Shown: piece by piece, positions 1-11,348 of the stretch
Layout: each line of letters begins with the position of its first letter
Position numbering within the stretch: the stretch's first letter is position 1
NCBI GenBank assembly: GCA_038363925.1
Contig: JAQQWL010000005.1
Coordinates: 3,348,001-3,412,000 of the forward strand
Reading direction: 5' to 3'
Length of the DNA: 64,000 nt
Origin: Apiospora phragmitis
Taxonomy: Eukaryota > Ascomycota > Sordariomycetes > Amphisphaeriales > Apiosporaceae
Translations under genes and position numbers: made by a program
The notes under the pieces: generated by a model
Databases searched by the model: none
What the model was told of the DNA's origin: nothing
Seen by the model: the letters and a program-made list of their open reading frames with translations, nothing else

Positions 1-1198
1 CTCTGGAAGTGTGCGACTTGAGCGAAGTAAGTAATAATGGTGCTTGAAGGAATCCCGACGGCGCATTCGCTATTTGAGGCATCTTGGAATCGGAGCCAAG
101 TCCTCCAACTTCATCCTCAATCTGACTGTCCACTTCCGATGCTATATTGATTAACTCTGCATTCAGTCTATCTTGCGCCGGCGTAGTGGTAGACCTGCGG
201 TCGTCTGTAAAGTCGAACGTGTAAAGTGATATCAAGACCGACTCGGTGGCAGTTAATAGGTAAGGGTGGGAGAATGCAATACCCTTTAGCTCGCCGTTGG
301 TCGACTTCTCGTGCCGGTACTTCCGTATTAATTCATTCTTGCCGATATCCAGCTTCCAGACGCCGAAGCTGCCATCTTCAAAGCCCACGGCTACATTTAA
401 GACCCTGGAATGTAGCTCCTGGTCGTCAACGGCCAGGCAGCTCGGTGCCGCCGGGCTCGGCGACTCGGAATCGAGCAGGGCGATTTGCGCAACCAACTCC
501 TTTGTCTTTAAATCCCAGGCGCGCAGGCCCGAGGAAAGGTCGGCCGTGACTGCTACACCTTCGGATATCTTGACGAGCATCGGTCGTGCCGTTGCCGCAA
601 ACTCTTCTTCTTCTGTGCTAGGAACCGGCCCCTGGCCGCCCACATGTAGCTCTTCGACCGCAGCTTTCCCCTTAGACCAGTTGTGTCGTAATTTATACTG
701 CCTCTTCCAATCCCGCGACGACGACGGTGATGCACGATCAACGCTGCCATCGCCGCCACCGACGCCGTTCTTATCGTTGTTACTGCTTCCGCTACTGCTA
801 CTGCGCACATCGACCCAGCCGCCCCTCCGCCCGTCAGCCCAGACGGCCCGGCGCGATGAGTAGTGCAGCTTGCCCTCGCGCGCGGTACCGTTGCGGAACC
901 CGGGGATGCGCAGCGCGCGCGGCAGCACGAAGCGGTCGTAATACAGGCGCTTCCATAGCTGCGAGTCCTCGGCCAGGCGGTGGAACCGGCGCGAGACGGG
1001 CGCGACGTTGAGCAGGGACGGCAGGGGCAGGCACGCGAGGATGCGGATGAGGAGCTCGTCGGAGAGCGGCGAGAGATGGTCGCGGCGGCGGGGGGCGGCG
1101 TGCCGAGGTCGTTTGGGGTTCGGGCTGGTTGGGACGTCGTTGTCGTCGTCGCTGGCTTCGGCAACTGGGAAGAGCTTGCGCTTCTGGGAAGGCATCAT
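1..1198 (-). CDS. F-box/WD40-repeat protein, 3' end outside window
   Basis: The reading frame is uninterrupted for 399 codons from the ATG at 1198 to the left edge, so the C-terminus is missing. Residues about 42-90 form an F-box (LSPLSDELLIRIL, then LLNVAPVSRRF and LWKRLYYDRF), the Skp1-binding module of SCF ubiquitin ligases. After a basic linker rich in Ser, Asn and Gly (about 115-170) come two blade-like segments ending in LRAWDLKTKE and FGVWKLDIGK, as in WD40/beta-propeller substrate receptors. A role as SCF receptor follows from the family; the substrate is unknown. A second ATG is the next codon. An acidic stretch (ASDDDND) and a basic PKRPRHAAPRRR stretch near the N-terminus may be a nuclear localisation signal. 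No intron is needed in the visible part. It is divergent from the kinase gene at 2240. Confidence 0.85.
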   Translation of the reverse strand, partial: MMPSQKRKLFPVAEASDDDNDVPTSPNPKRPRHAAPRRRDHLSPLSDELLIRILACLPLPSLLNVAPVSRRFHRLAEDSQLWKRLYYDRFVLPRALRIPGFRNGTAREGKLHYSSRRAVWADGRRGGWVDVRSSSSGSSNNDKNGVGGGDGSVDRASPSSSRDWKRQYKLRHNWSKGKAAVEELHVGGQGPVPSTEEEEFAATARPMLVKISEGVAVTADLSSGLRAWDLKTKELVAQIALLDSESPSPAAPSCLAVDDQELHSRVLNVAVGFEDGSFGVWKLDIGKNELIRKYRHEKSTNGELKGIAFSHPYLLTATESVLISLYTFDFTDDRRSTTTPAQDRLNAELINIASEVDSQIEDEVGGLGSDSKMPQIANAPSGFLQAPLLLTSLKSHTSR

Positions 1199-2239
1199 AG
1201 CTGAACGGAGAGAGACAGAGTTTCCAACCAGTAGAGATGATATGCAATAATCAATCACAGACGGTCCTGGGATGGGCATCGAGTCGCCCGTTGTGCAGCG
1301 CACCCACCTAACCATTAGGCTTTAGGTTAGTGGCGGTGATGGGGAATGTTCGGGGTTTGCGGAGATACAGTCGCGACCGATATTCAACCGCGACGGACAT
1401 GCATTCACTTGTTTCTTCCCCAGCATCCCACAACAAACCCGATCATCACAATACTTCCTTTCCCATTTACCCTGGCAACGATCAAGATAGTGCCGATTGC
1501 AATTGAAATCATGTCAATCAGCAAACATGGGTTTATACTACACCGACATGACTTCTGCCCATCGCTCCATTTGATGACGAGTATCAGGTGTTACTATCCA
1601 CTCTGCTGGATATGATATCAGACTTGAAGCCCAACCAACAGATCACTCTATGCCTTGTGCACTTTCTCCTATAGCCTTACCTACCCTACTCAACCGGGTC
1701 TACGGATTTTCCCCGAATTAGTAGCGGAGAACGTTGACGTCCCCGTCTACGTGGCGGTGATTATCATGGGGAGGACAACAGCACCTTGCCCCTGAAGCTG
1801 TAAAGACGTGCTGCAGCTATATCAAGTGATGAGATGGGCACAGTACCAGTATCTCGTGTCCTGGAAATGAAAGAAAGGGGTAGGTTTAAACCATTGTTTA
1901 TCCGGGCCGGCAATATCGGGATTCGCGAACCGCCCGTCGCCTGTACCTGGTAGGGACCAATTGATTGGAAAGTGTGGTTTCGCTTATGCAGTGTTCACCT
2001 AAGCCCCCTGCTCGCGGATGCAACCCCGTTCACCCGATTCCCCGGCAGTGTGGTTGTCCAACAGAGACGGCCATACAAAACGTACCTGGCATCTCGATCA
2101 CGCCCAGGTTTCTTTCCGTGATATGCAGGACGCGAGGGGGTTTGCCACAAGTATCTGCTAAGGCTAAATGGTCATCCCGGTAATAATACTTGATGGGAAT
2201 CTTACTAAACTACATCCTAATTAACCTACGAACGAACCC
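1199..2239. other. Divergent intergenic region between F-box and kinase genes
   Basis: About 1 kb separates two divergent starts, so it must hold both promoters. Reading frames of 60-90 codons here have no recognisable domain or codon bias and I do not call them genes. Confidence 0.5.
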
Positions 2240-4844
2240 TTGCTCCCCATGAAGATTAAATCCCCTGCCGGCCGCGATCCCCATTTATCGATCCAGATGG
2301 GAAACATCGCCTACCATGAGTTCCTCGCAGAAACTCGTGTCACGGCCGCCACCCCGACACTGGACCCACGCCAAATCGCCAATATGGAGACCCGAAGGGC
2401 CATGATGGACGACGCCAAGGCGATGCAGACTGCCACCGAGCTGGCCTGCCGGGAGGCGGGCCGGAGCGCGCCCCCCTACCTGCTCTCGGAGCTCATCGGC
2501 AAGGGCAGCTACGGCCGCGTCTACAAGGCCACGGACCGCCAGACGGGCGGCGTCGTGGCCATCAAGATGGTCGACATCGAGGAAGGGGACGGCGTCAAGC
2601 CGGGCTCCGCCGACACCTATGGCGACATTCAGAAGGAGATCCGCACCCTCAAGCTGCTGCGCGACGTCGGCGCCGCCAACGTCAACCTCGTGGTCGACGC
2701 CTTCATGGTCGCGCAGTTCATGTGGATCGTCACCGACTACTGCGCCGGCGGCAGCGTCGCAACGCTGATGAAGCCCTTCATGGCGGCGGCGTCGACGCCG
2801 GGGAACAACGGCAACAGCAGCAAAGGCCCCCGGCTCGACGAGAAGTGGATCATCCCGATCCTCCGCGAGGTGGCCGAGGCCGTCCGCTGGATCCATACGC
2901 ACGGCGTCATCCACCGCGACATCAAGTGCGCCAACATCTTCGTCACCCAGGAGGGCGGCGTCCAGCTGGGCGACTTCGGCGTCGCCGCCATGGTCCAGAC
3001 CAAGTTCGACAAGCGATGCACCGTCATCGGGACGCTGCACTGGATGGCCCCTGAGCTCTTCGAGTCCGTCGTCTCGTACGGCCCGGCCGTCGACATCTGG
3101 GCGTTCGGGGCGGTGGCCTACGAAATGGCCTCGGGACTGCCGCCGAATGCTCTGGAGTCGCACAGGGCGAGGGTCGACCCCTCGCAGTTTGGACAGTTCC
3201 TGAACGGGCACATTCCTCGGCTCGAAGGGCCGGAGTATTCTGACGGACTGAAGGATCTGGTCGCATTTTGCCTGGAGAAGTCGCCCGACCGGCGCCCTAC
3301 CATCGAACGCGTCGCAGACCACGCATATATCCGCAATACTTCTTTGGCATATCCCGCTGACTCGCTCTCTCAGCTTGTGCGGAACTACAGGCTCTGGGAG
3401 CAGCAGGGGGGCGTCAGGCAATCCCTGCTCAATCCCAACATCGGGGCACAGGTAGCGGCTGACCGCACTGCGGCCGATTCAGAGCAGGACGAATGGAACT
3501 TCAGTACGACTTTGGAGTTTGACCAGCAAGTCGAGAGCGGTGGCCCCGACGCACAGGATCTTCAGCAAAATATGATACCCCAGCCGCTGCGGCCGAAGGG
3601 CAGGCGCCGGCCCCCTCCCACGTCCTTGAGCGACTCAAGGCTCCTCTGGAGAAGGTCTTTGACCCCAACACCAGAACAAACTACACAGAGAACTCGAGAA
3701 CGTATTACGCCGGTGATGTTCTTGGTGGTGGTGACGGCGGTGGTGACGGCAGCGGTAGCATGCTGTCGTCGTCAACGCCGGATCTCCCACTCCGCGACGA
3801 CTCCAGCACCGCTGCGATACGAGAATCCCTGATCGACCTCGACGCCTCCCTTGGGGACGGTTTCGACACCCCAACCTCGTCGATGGACGACATGACCACA
3901 CTCCGACCCGCCCCCAGGGCCTTTCCGCACTCGGCCGCTCCGCATGAACCATCCAGCGGGCGAGCCAACCGGGGCATACCGAGAAGGGGCCCGCCCCCGC
4001 CTCTAAGCGGCGGCGCTTTCTTTCCCAACTTCAAGCCCGTGCCCAGTCCGCAGCCCGGAAAAGGCGGAATACTGCCCAAGCCGATCAGAAGCAATACTAC
4101 ATCGATTGCCGGCCAGCAGCACAAGATGGACTGGCGGTGGCCGACTAGCGTCCCGCCCTTGCCCGGAGCAGCAGCGCAGGAACCCCGCGTCGCTTCACCG
4201 GCAACAATAACCATCATTCTCAAAATAATTCATCGTCGAATGGCCATAGCCCCATGATGCCGGTCCCCGAAGGCGTCGGCGACCGCGGCTCCCTCAACAC
4301 CCTGATCGACCTGGACGAAAGCGTGTTCGGCATCACCCCCAAGGACACGTTCAAACACACCTCGCCCGAGTACCCCAGCACGCCCCCACGGACCGCCAAC
4401 GGCGCCGCCGCCCCCTGGGCGTCCGCGGGGATGTTTTTCGGGGAGGACGGGCTGTCGATGAGCCCCTTCGACCTGCACCACAGCAGCAGACCACCGACAT
4501 CTTCGTCCATGATGGACTACACGCCGCCTCCGCACAGAAACTTCCCGACTGCGGCGAACTTCCTGCTCTCCCCGCCGGATGAAGACGATGAGTTCGACGA
4601 CGGCGGCGGTGGTGATGGGGATGGCGATGATGGCATCCATGGGGGCGACAACGACACCGCATTCTGGCGCCGGGCTGCGGTCGACCCGCCGTCGCAACAG
4701 GTGATGGAGGGCCGCGCCACCCAGCGGGCCGTGGCGGACGAGATGAAGAGGCTGCTCGGCAGCTTGTCGGGTCACCTCAGTGACGTGGGCAAGCAGGTGC
4801 AGCAGCTGGAGCCCCGGCGGGCTGACGGGGTGAGGCCTGGATGA
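2240..4844 (+). CDS. Ste20/GCK-family serine/threonine kinase (MST/Nak1-like), two frame breaks
   Basis: The kinase domain spans residues about 81-350: Gly-rich loop IGKGSYGRVYKA (87-98), VAIK lysine 109, HRDIKCAN (225-232), DFG at 245-247, WMAPEL around 268. It is followed by WNFSTTLEFDQQV and, in another frame, by the fungal Nak1/MST signature APLEKVFDPNT and YTENSRTYY. In yeasts and moulds these GCK kinases act with MO25/Hym1 in the RAM/morphogenesis pathway (family knowledge). The frame moves by -1 near 3618-3625, at the CCCCC/CCC run after RRRPPP, and by -1 again between 4149 and 4200, where it enters an Asn/Ser-rich tail ending with IDLDESVFGI and a coiled C-terminus. No GT..AG pair of correct length fits either break. 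Restoring one base at each gives an 868-residue protein. The start at 2240 is the first Met; Met 55 (2402) may be the real one, since homology begins near DAKAMQTATELACR. Confidence 0.85.
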
Positions 4845-5603
4845 TGCCTATTATGTAGGGCAAATTTTCAACAACAACCAAGTACCTAGGGAGGGATAGA
4901 AATATTTCATATCACAATTCATGGGGGGGGGGGGGCTTTTGGGTTAGATGGGATCACAGGTAATTATGGTGTTTTGGTCGGAAGTTTGGGTTAAAGGGAG
5001 GAGATATGAAAAAACACAATTTGGGAATGATCACAGAACTGGTGGAAAGGACCTCCAAAGATTGATAGTAGCGGACTGGTGTCTTTCTTGGTTGAAAAAT
5101 TCAGAGTCTAGAACATATCAAAAGGGGCTTGGGTGCATGACAGGGGTCTTAAAAGGAATAGTTGGCGCCACCAACGACAAAAGTTACGAGCATCAATTAC
5201 TGGTCCATTCAGACCCCATGGTGCACTTGCAATAGAAGAAATACCCATGAGCATGTTACCCAGGCTGTCCCACCGTTGATGTTTTGACAGGTTCTTACTC
5301 AAGGTTTCGGCCGGCTCCCCTGCCGCCGGCATATCATGAATAGGGGCTGGTATGCTGGTATCAGGAAAAGGGATTGTATTGCACCCTGGGAGATATGGCC
5401 TCTTTCTATCCATCATCCTTTGTGGTATTTACATAAGTTTTACTTCGCTTACTTTGCTATCCTTGAGGCTGTTGGCTATGCCAAACTACATGTACATGGC
5501 TGTAGCCAGTCTTTCGTTCGTAAGCTATTAGTCTACACGAGCATACCCTTATAGGTCGATGTCCAATAAGCCCCTTGGTACTTGTAGCGTTATAATCTGA
5601 CAA
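4845..5603. other. Intergenic, no gene seen
   Basis: Kinase 3' flank with a run of 13 G at 4923-4935. No coding signal is supported. Confidence 0.4.
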
Positions 5604-5781
5604 ATGGATACCTTGTGTTCTCCGTCTACGGCGCGTCTGAGGCCGGCCCTGACGTTGATATCGATCTCCATGGCCGAAGAGCTGGGCCCGCTGGGGAGTC
5701 ACCATCAATGTGTTGGTGCCGGATGCTGGATTTATCATGGGACAACTGATCACCATCGACTGTGGTATCGGGCGGCCTTAA
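5604..5781 (+). pseudogene. Short-chain dehydrogenase/reductase remnant (C-terminal end)
   Basis: Two frames together read like the end of an SDR. The first gives ISMAEELGPLG. A shift at the GGGG run near 5695 gives GVTINVLVPDAGFIMGQ and then LITIDCGIGRP followed by TAA. SDRs normally end with a pattern of the type ...SLAEELGPxGVxVNxxxPG...GFITGQxxxVDGG. Here the usual 40-50 residues between NVLVP and the GFITGQ segment are missing, so both a deletion and a frame change are present. No N-terminal Rossmann part is visible upstream. It is non-functional as it stands; a gene relic is the best reading, at moderate to low confidence because it is short. Confidence 0.4.
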
Positions 5782-8700
5782 GTGACTATCCTAATATCTA
5801 CCCACACCATCACTGGTCGTGGCTGAGTACGCTGTCGTAGAACACAGAGAGGACGGGATTGGTTGGACTAAAGAGTGAAAATAGATGGAGGTAGCGGCGG
5901 CAGTGGCTAGGGAGGTAGTATATGAGACGCATGGAATATACCAACAGAATGAACAGTATTTTCTCCCCTACACTGTCCTGTATGCGTATTTCTTTTCAAA
6001 TACACAGCTTCCTCGGTGTGACTTTCTGAGCAGCTTACTTAGTGTTAAGCTATGATGACGAATCCTCATCGTTACTGACACACCCGCTTTGTTTGGCCAA
6101 GGCTGATTCCTTCGATCTCATCTGAGTCTAGAGCCAATGCAGCTCTTGTACGCTATCCTTCATAGAGCACAACATGCAGGAAACCTGTCACGCAAAACCG
6201 CGCCGCACACATGCGTAGGAAAGTGCCTCCAGTTTCAGGCCTACACATTTTAGTATTAGCCTACTCACTTGTTGCACCGTCATCAGAGCTGATCGCTAGG
6301 GCAAGCCCATTCTTAAGCCACCCCGTTTTCATCGACGGGCGTTTGAGCATGGACTTAATCTCTTGCTGGGACCAGCGTCCCATGCCACGTGCCATCTGAT
6401 GTTAAGCGTAACGGCTCTTCAGACGAAACAGGCGCGCAGGCGAATAAGGTCCCGCCCAGATTCGAGCCTAAAAAATTAGGCCAGATAGAAAATGCGGAGC
6501 GAGCAGCAGTGCGGGCACTAACCTTGCGGCTGTGATGGAACATGGATGCCTGCATGGGAGGATTCAAAATCGCAAGTGTTCTGTAGAGCTCATTCCCCGA
6601 ACGCGTCAAAATGACGAACAAAATGATCTCATTCGAATCCTTCGTGCCTCTCGCAACGCGATTTGCTCAATAGAGCCATCCAGTTCCGACAGTATCGGGT
6701 GTAGCGGGTAGTTACTTACATACTTACACAGGATGGCCCAGGATCATTGTGGATGGTTGTGCCTAGGACTTTGCTTGCCCTCAAGCCCCTCCCCTGCCAA
6801 GCCCCCGGCCAGTTGCCCCAAAGAGCTTGGTGCCAACAAGCCCGATGAGGAAGATCCGCCGCGGGGAGAATTGATCAAGGCCAATGGCCAGTGAAACCGA
6901 GCTGGCGCGCTTGTAACCCATGCACCATTGGCTTCTGCCACGGGCTTTGCTGAAGGATGCGTCCCGTCCTGTCTCTTGTCTGCTTTGGGAAGTGATGTGC
7001 AGGACTGCCATATGGCAGAAACCCGCCCGTGTTGTGTATTATCACACGTGGTTAGTGGCTCCTTCAGAGAGTCCAGAGAGCGGGAAGAAAGAGAGAGCTG
7101 AGCAATGGAGGCGGCACTAGAAGACTTACCGACGGGTTATGTCTCACCAAAACGTCATTGGAAGCAAATTGAAGTTGCAAGCTTCGCGTATTACATATAC
7201 GCGCGCTGCGCACATTGCTCACAGGCAGCACCCAAACTGCGCCCACACCAAAAGCTGCGCCCGCCCCCTCAGCCCAGCCCTAAAATACTACGCCGTATCT
7301 GCTGGAAGCAATAAAAAAACACGATTTCGGGGGTTTTCCAACGGCCGCACGGGTAAGGCGTCGCGATCCAGTGTCTAGATGCCGCCTGGTTTAAGCCAGT
7401 GATCAAGCCCATGTACGGGGGTGCGCGGCGTGCTTTTTTCTGCAGGGACATGGACTCGAGCAACTAGTGAGACCGTCCTGTTTGTTGCCTTACCCGCCTA
7501 CCGCAAGCCCTGTCGTCGGATATGAACACCACCGACGACGTAAGGTACGTAAGTAATTTTTAGTGTGATGACTACCCAGCTTCAGGTTCCTAAGTGGCGC
7601 TCAGTTCCATGTGCAATATGGGCTTTCATATACCGCAATAGAAAGTTCTTAGGGTGCGCTGGGCACTGGAGCCTCGACAGTCAGCAAACAGAGTGCGAAT
7701 GCGATCTCGCCTCATCCCATTGCAACGGGGCGTATGTCGTCGCCATCATTCTCGTGATTCAAATATGAGCTGGGAAGTGATCGTCTTGTTGGCGTGATGT
7801 TCAACCCCGAGTGCGTGCAAGGAAAGCACTACGAATATATGGGTGAGAATGTATTTAGAAAGTAATGGGTTGACGGACTTCCTCGGGCATAACATTAGTC
7901 GCGCGAATACCGATTGAGGATTCGAGAAGACTCTCTGGCACAACATTGACCACCGTGTCGTCAGAGCAAGATAGGGTAAGTAGGCTTTCCATCTCTTCTC
8001 TCGGGGTCATCCCAGGCGCCCATCCGATTTGTGGATATTGGAGTCGGCACCTCCCGACAGTGGTTCTCCAGCACTGACCTGACGGAACTGAACCAACAAC
8101 AGGCTACAGCAACCAGAAAACAACACGGTCCGCTTCGTGAGGTCGGGAAAGCTACAGGTTTAAATATATCTCTTCGGGTCCAGTTGCCCCCCATTTTTTA
8201 GTTGGCTTTAAAGTCGCATCTGCGCATCTGCAGGCCCATCATGCCCATCTGCGCAGAACTTCTGCTCTGGGCATTATTTTAGCAGTGCCAGTATGTATGA
8301 CTGGACCAGAGGTCGCACCACCCCTACAACTTCTTCGGGCTACGATCCGCGCCCAGCAAATGCGCGGGCACTGCAGAAGCGGCACAGCAACTCGAGTAGG
8401 TACACCCTCGAGCAAGTCCCCTTTCAAGTGGTCGCCACCTGCAATGCCCTGCATACTGTATTGATCCCTCAAACGTCAGCAGCTCCATTTCCTGGCACGC
8501 CTCTCTGCACCCTTTGGCCCATTTCTCATTTACTGGTCCGACTGCCTGCGCTTTCTCCTCCTCTCCCTTACCCCCCCTTGTCATCATCTAACCTGCCACT
8601 CTGCCACTCTCACCCGGAGCGATTACTACCTACTGCTACCTAACTTACCTACTAACTTACTTACGTGGACATAACGGAGCAACCCTCAACAAACCAGACA

Positions 8701-8818
8701 GATTAGAGATTGGATGCATCGCGAGAGTTGCCGCTGCCCTTTGTCCCAGGTTGTTCTTATACGGATGCCTTTCTCCTTCACTACTATTAATCGCCCTGAC
8801 CTTTTAAGCACCTGAGCC
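5782..8818. other. Long gene-poor intergenic stretch
   Basis: Three kilobases with only short, low-quality reading frames on both strands. I found no domain, tRNA or repeat I can defend. The CT-rich stretch and TTATAC motif just before 8818 are plausibly the promoter and 5' UTR of the next gene. Confidence 0.4.
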
Positions 8819-11348
8819 ATGGATCCACTTACTATTTTAACCACGGCTAGCACGCTCTCGAGCATGCTCAATGCGCTCGACAGGACCATCTCCAATACAA
8901 CCGAGGTGCGGGGGCACTGGCAGGACGCCGATCTGACGGTGCTTTTGCTCGAGAACCAGCTCGCGACGCTGCGCACCGCGCTCGGCCAGATCAAGGACTG
9001 GATCGATGGCTTCTCGGCCTCGCCCGTCGGCTTCCCCGAGCTGCACTCGCAGCTGGCCATGGACCTCGACCGCTGCCTCATCTGCTGCCGCCTGCTGATC
9101 GCCAACGTCGACTCGGACGTCACCCAGATCCACCAGAACACCGTCGGGAGCAAGAACATGCCCAACAAGCTGCTGCGATTGATGCGGACGAGGAATCTGA
9201 AGAAGTCGCAGCCCATGATCCAGCAGCAGACGACGGCTTTGATGTTTCTGCTCGGCGCATTCAATGCGTGAGTCCGCTTTCCTCTGTCTACTTTCCACTC
9301 TTCACTTTCGCTTTCACCCCCCATGCTGCTTGCTGCTGCTACCCGCTAGCTGGCATGCCGTCGGCATTGCATCTGAACACTGCATATGTGATGCATTCCC
9401 CTGCTGGACTTGTCGCTGATTGAACGGGATGAAATTTGCAGAGCTGCCATATCACAACAGAAAGAATTGCTCGATCAACCACAGACCAAGCGTGCATTGC
9501 AGGCGATAGAAGAAGGCACATCGGCCTTGTTTGTGCCCCGCTACTCAAACCCCAACATGGCTGCGTCGTCGCCATCTTCGTCGACAGCGATAGCCAGTCC
9601 CAGTTTTGCCAATACACCAAGGCCGTCGCTCAAATCCGACTTTAGCAACGGCCCCGTCGTGTCAAGGATATACGAGACTTGGATCCAGAACTCGACGGAA
9701 GCGGCCCCACATTACCAGCCGCCGACTGACCCAAACTGGCAACGGCGGCTGGCCGATGTAAAGGAGCACCATCCAGTCCAGAATGGCGAGAGCTCTGCTG
9801 TCGCCGGCAGGGTATATGGTAATCATGCAAACGGTGGAAGGTACAGCACATTGTCGTCAGTGATAAATGGCGACAAGTTCATTGCCGAACCCATACCAGA
9901 ACAGGTGCAAGTGGAGCCGAATGACAAGTTCATTCTCTTTCCGCGCGACGAGGATGATGGGAAGATTGTCGTCGGCCCCGTTGAGACACAGGAGAAGTTC
10001 ATCGCCACCCCCACAGATACGGACGAGAAGTATATCGTCAATGGCACTACCCCCACCTCACCAGGGAGCAGCGACAGGTTCACGGACGACATGTCGGAAA
10101 GCCCTTACACACCCACCAGCTCCCGCCCAGGTAGCTGGCTCGCGCCTGCTCGCTCGAATAGCGTCATGTCTGCCAAAAGCAAGTGGAAATTACTCCGCAA
10201 GAGGCGTGAGAAGAGCGAGGATCAGAAACGGTCCCTCGCAATCGACAGCGCTTTGAAAGAAGACTACAGGAAGGAGAGGCAGCAGCAACAATACAAGGCT
10301 CTGCTTTTCGGCTCGGACTCGCGATTGCACATCTTGACAGCGGCTAAGATGCTCGACAAGTCGAAGTCGTACACCAGCCAGGAGCTCTACGACTACCGGA
10401 CCTTGATTTTGAAGTTGGTGAGGAGATTCACACATAAGCTCATCCGAGAGATGCGACAACAACAGGTCAACACCCATGCAAGATACCTCTGGGCCTACGT
10501 GGAAGTGTTGGAAGGGTATTACAACGGCGGCATTAATGACGTCGATACTGGGCTACCCGACGAGTTGGATGAGAGGTTTTACAGCGCGTTAGAGAATATC
10601 CTTCAGGATCCTCACATCGCAAGCATGGTAAAGCCATCTCCATCGGTAACGATAGCAAAGGAGCCGAAAGACTCATCATGGCCCAGAGCTGCAGAATAGT
10701 AAGTCTCATTCCATGAACGGGGTTTCTTTGTGCCTCGGTATTGGGGCTTCTAACTGACCTGGCACTTGCAGCTTCTTTTCTTCGTTACGCAGGATAACCA
10801 TGCCGGCTTACGTCCCCACCGGAATGGACATCATCTACGCAACGACATTCGCGTCGACGACGGGAGGAATCACCAAGACGGACATTCGAGAGCGAGAGCT
10901 CGGTGTTGACTTCCTCGATATCGGCGGGCTGACGGGCAAGTGGAAGAAGTGGATCCACCAGTTCGAAGAGGCGCGCTTCGTGGTATTTGTGGTGGACTTG
11001 GAGGAGTATGATAAGCCCGAGGTGATGCGCGACACCATGGAGCTCCTCAACGCCGTCGTCAACTCGCAGTGGTTCGCGGCGGCGTCCATCATCCTGCTGC
11101 TCAACGTCCCCCCACTCTGGACTGTCCGGAACACGGCCAACCCCCGCGACAATGTCAACATCCCCAAAGCCGCCGACGAGGTTCTCAAGGGGTTCCAGGC
11201 CCGCAACCTGGAGCGGCTGTTCATTTCTCCTTGCAGCATGACGGTCGATGGCGGCGGCGAGGCCGCCATGCAGTACATTCTCTCCGCAGTTAAGGAGGCG
11301 ATCCTCATCAAAGCCTTGACGACGGTGGATGATGACACGATAATGTGA
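8819..11348 (+). CDS. HeLo-like N-terminal domain fused to a degenerate G-protein alpha domain
   Basis: Three exons: 8819-9267, 9442-10698 and 10772-11348. Both introns have GTGAGT or GTAAGT donors and TTTGCAG or CTTGCAG acceptors, and the product is exactly 760 residues. Residues 1-110 (MDPLTILTTASTLSSMLNAL..., VLLLENQLATLRTAL) resemble the fungal Helo_like_N/PigL_N domain found at the N-terminus of STAND/NLR proteins. Residues 150-425 are low-complexity. Residues about 430-755 align by pattern with G-alpha: YVPTGMDIIYA (switch I region), FLDIGG followed by WKKWIHQFEEARFVVFVVDLEEYDK (switch II/alpha2), SQWFAAASIILLLN, and AVKEAILIKAL at the C-terminus. Nucleotide signatures are damaged: the P-loop place reads LLFGSDSRLHI, the catalytic Gln of GGQ is Leu 622, NKxD reads NVPPLW and TCAT is not conserved. 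A pseudo-GTPase scaffold or cell-death regulator is my inference. Confidence 0.8.

Noticed and set aside
2285..3421. A 378-codon minus-strand frame opposite the kinase
   Set aside because: It is antisense to a clear kinase domain in GC-rich sequence, is composed mainly of Arg, Ala, Asp, Gly and Val and has no domain; it is a shadow frame.
3530..3603. A 74-nt intron to explain the first frame change in the kinase
   Set aside because: Length fits the phase but the donor would be GTCGAG, and it would remove the RRRPPP stretch that normally precedes the APLEKVFDPNT block. A one-base loss at the C run is simpler.
2240..4844. Programmed ribosomal frameshifting
   Set aside because: No slippery heptamer or downstream structure, and similar breaks occur in unrelated genes across the window.
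4948..5235. A 95-codon plus-strand frame after the kinase gene
   Set aside because: No domain, no promoter context and no coding bias; judged random.
8837..9298. Minus-strand frame of 153 codons
   Set aside because: Lies opposite exon 1 of the HeLo-like/G-alpha gene, with shadow-type composition and no features of its own.
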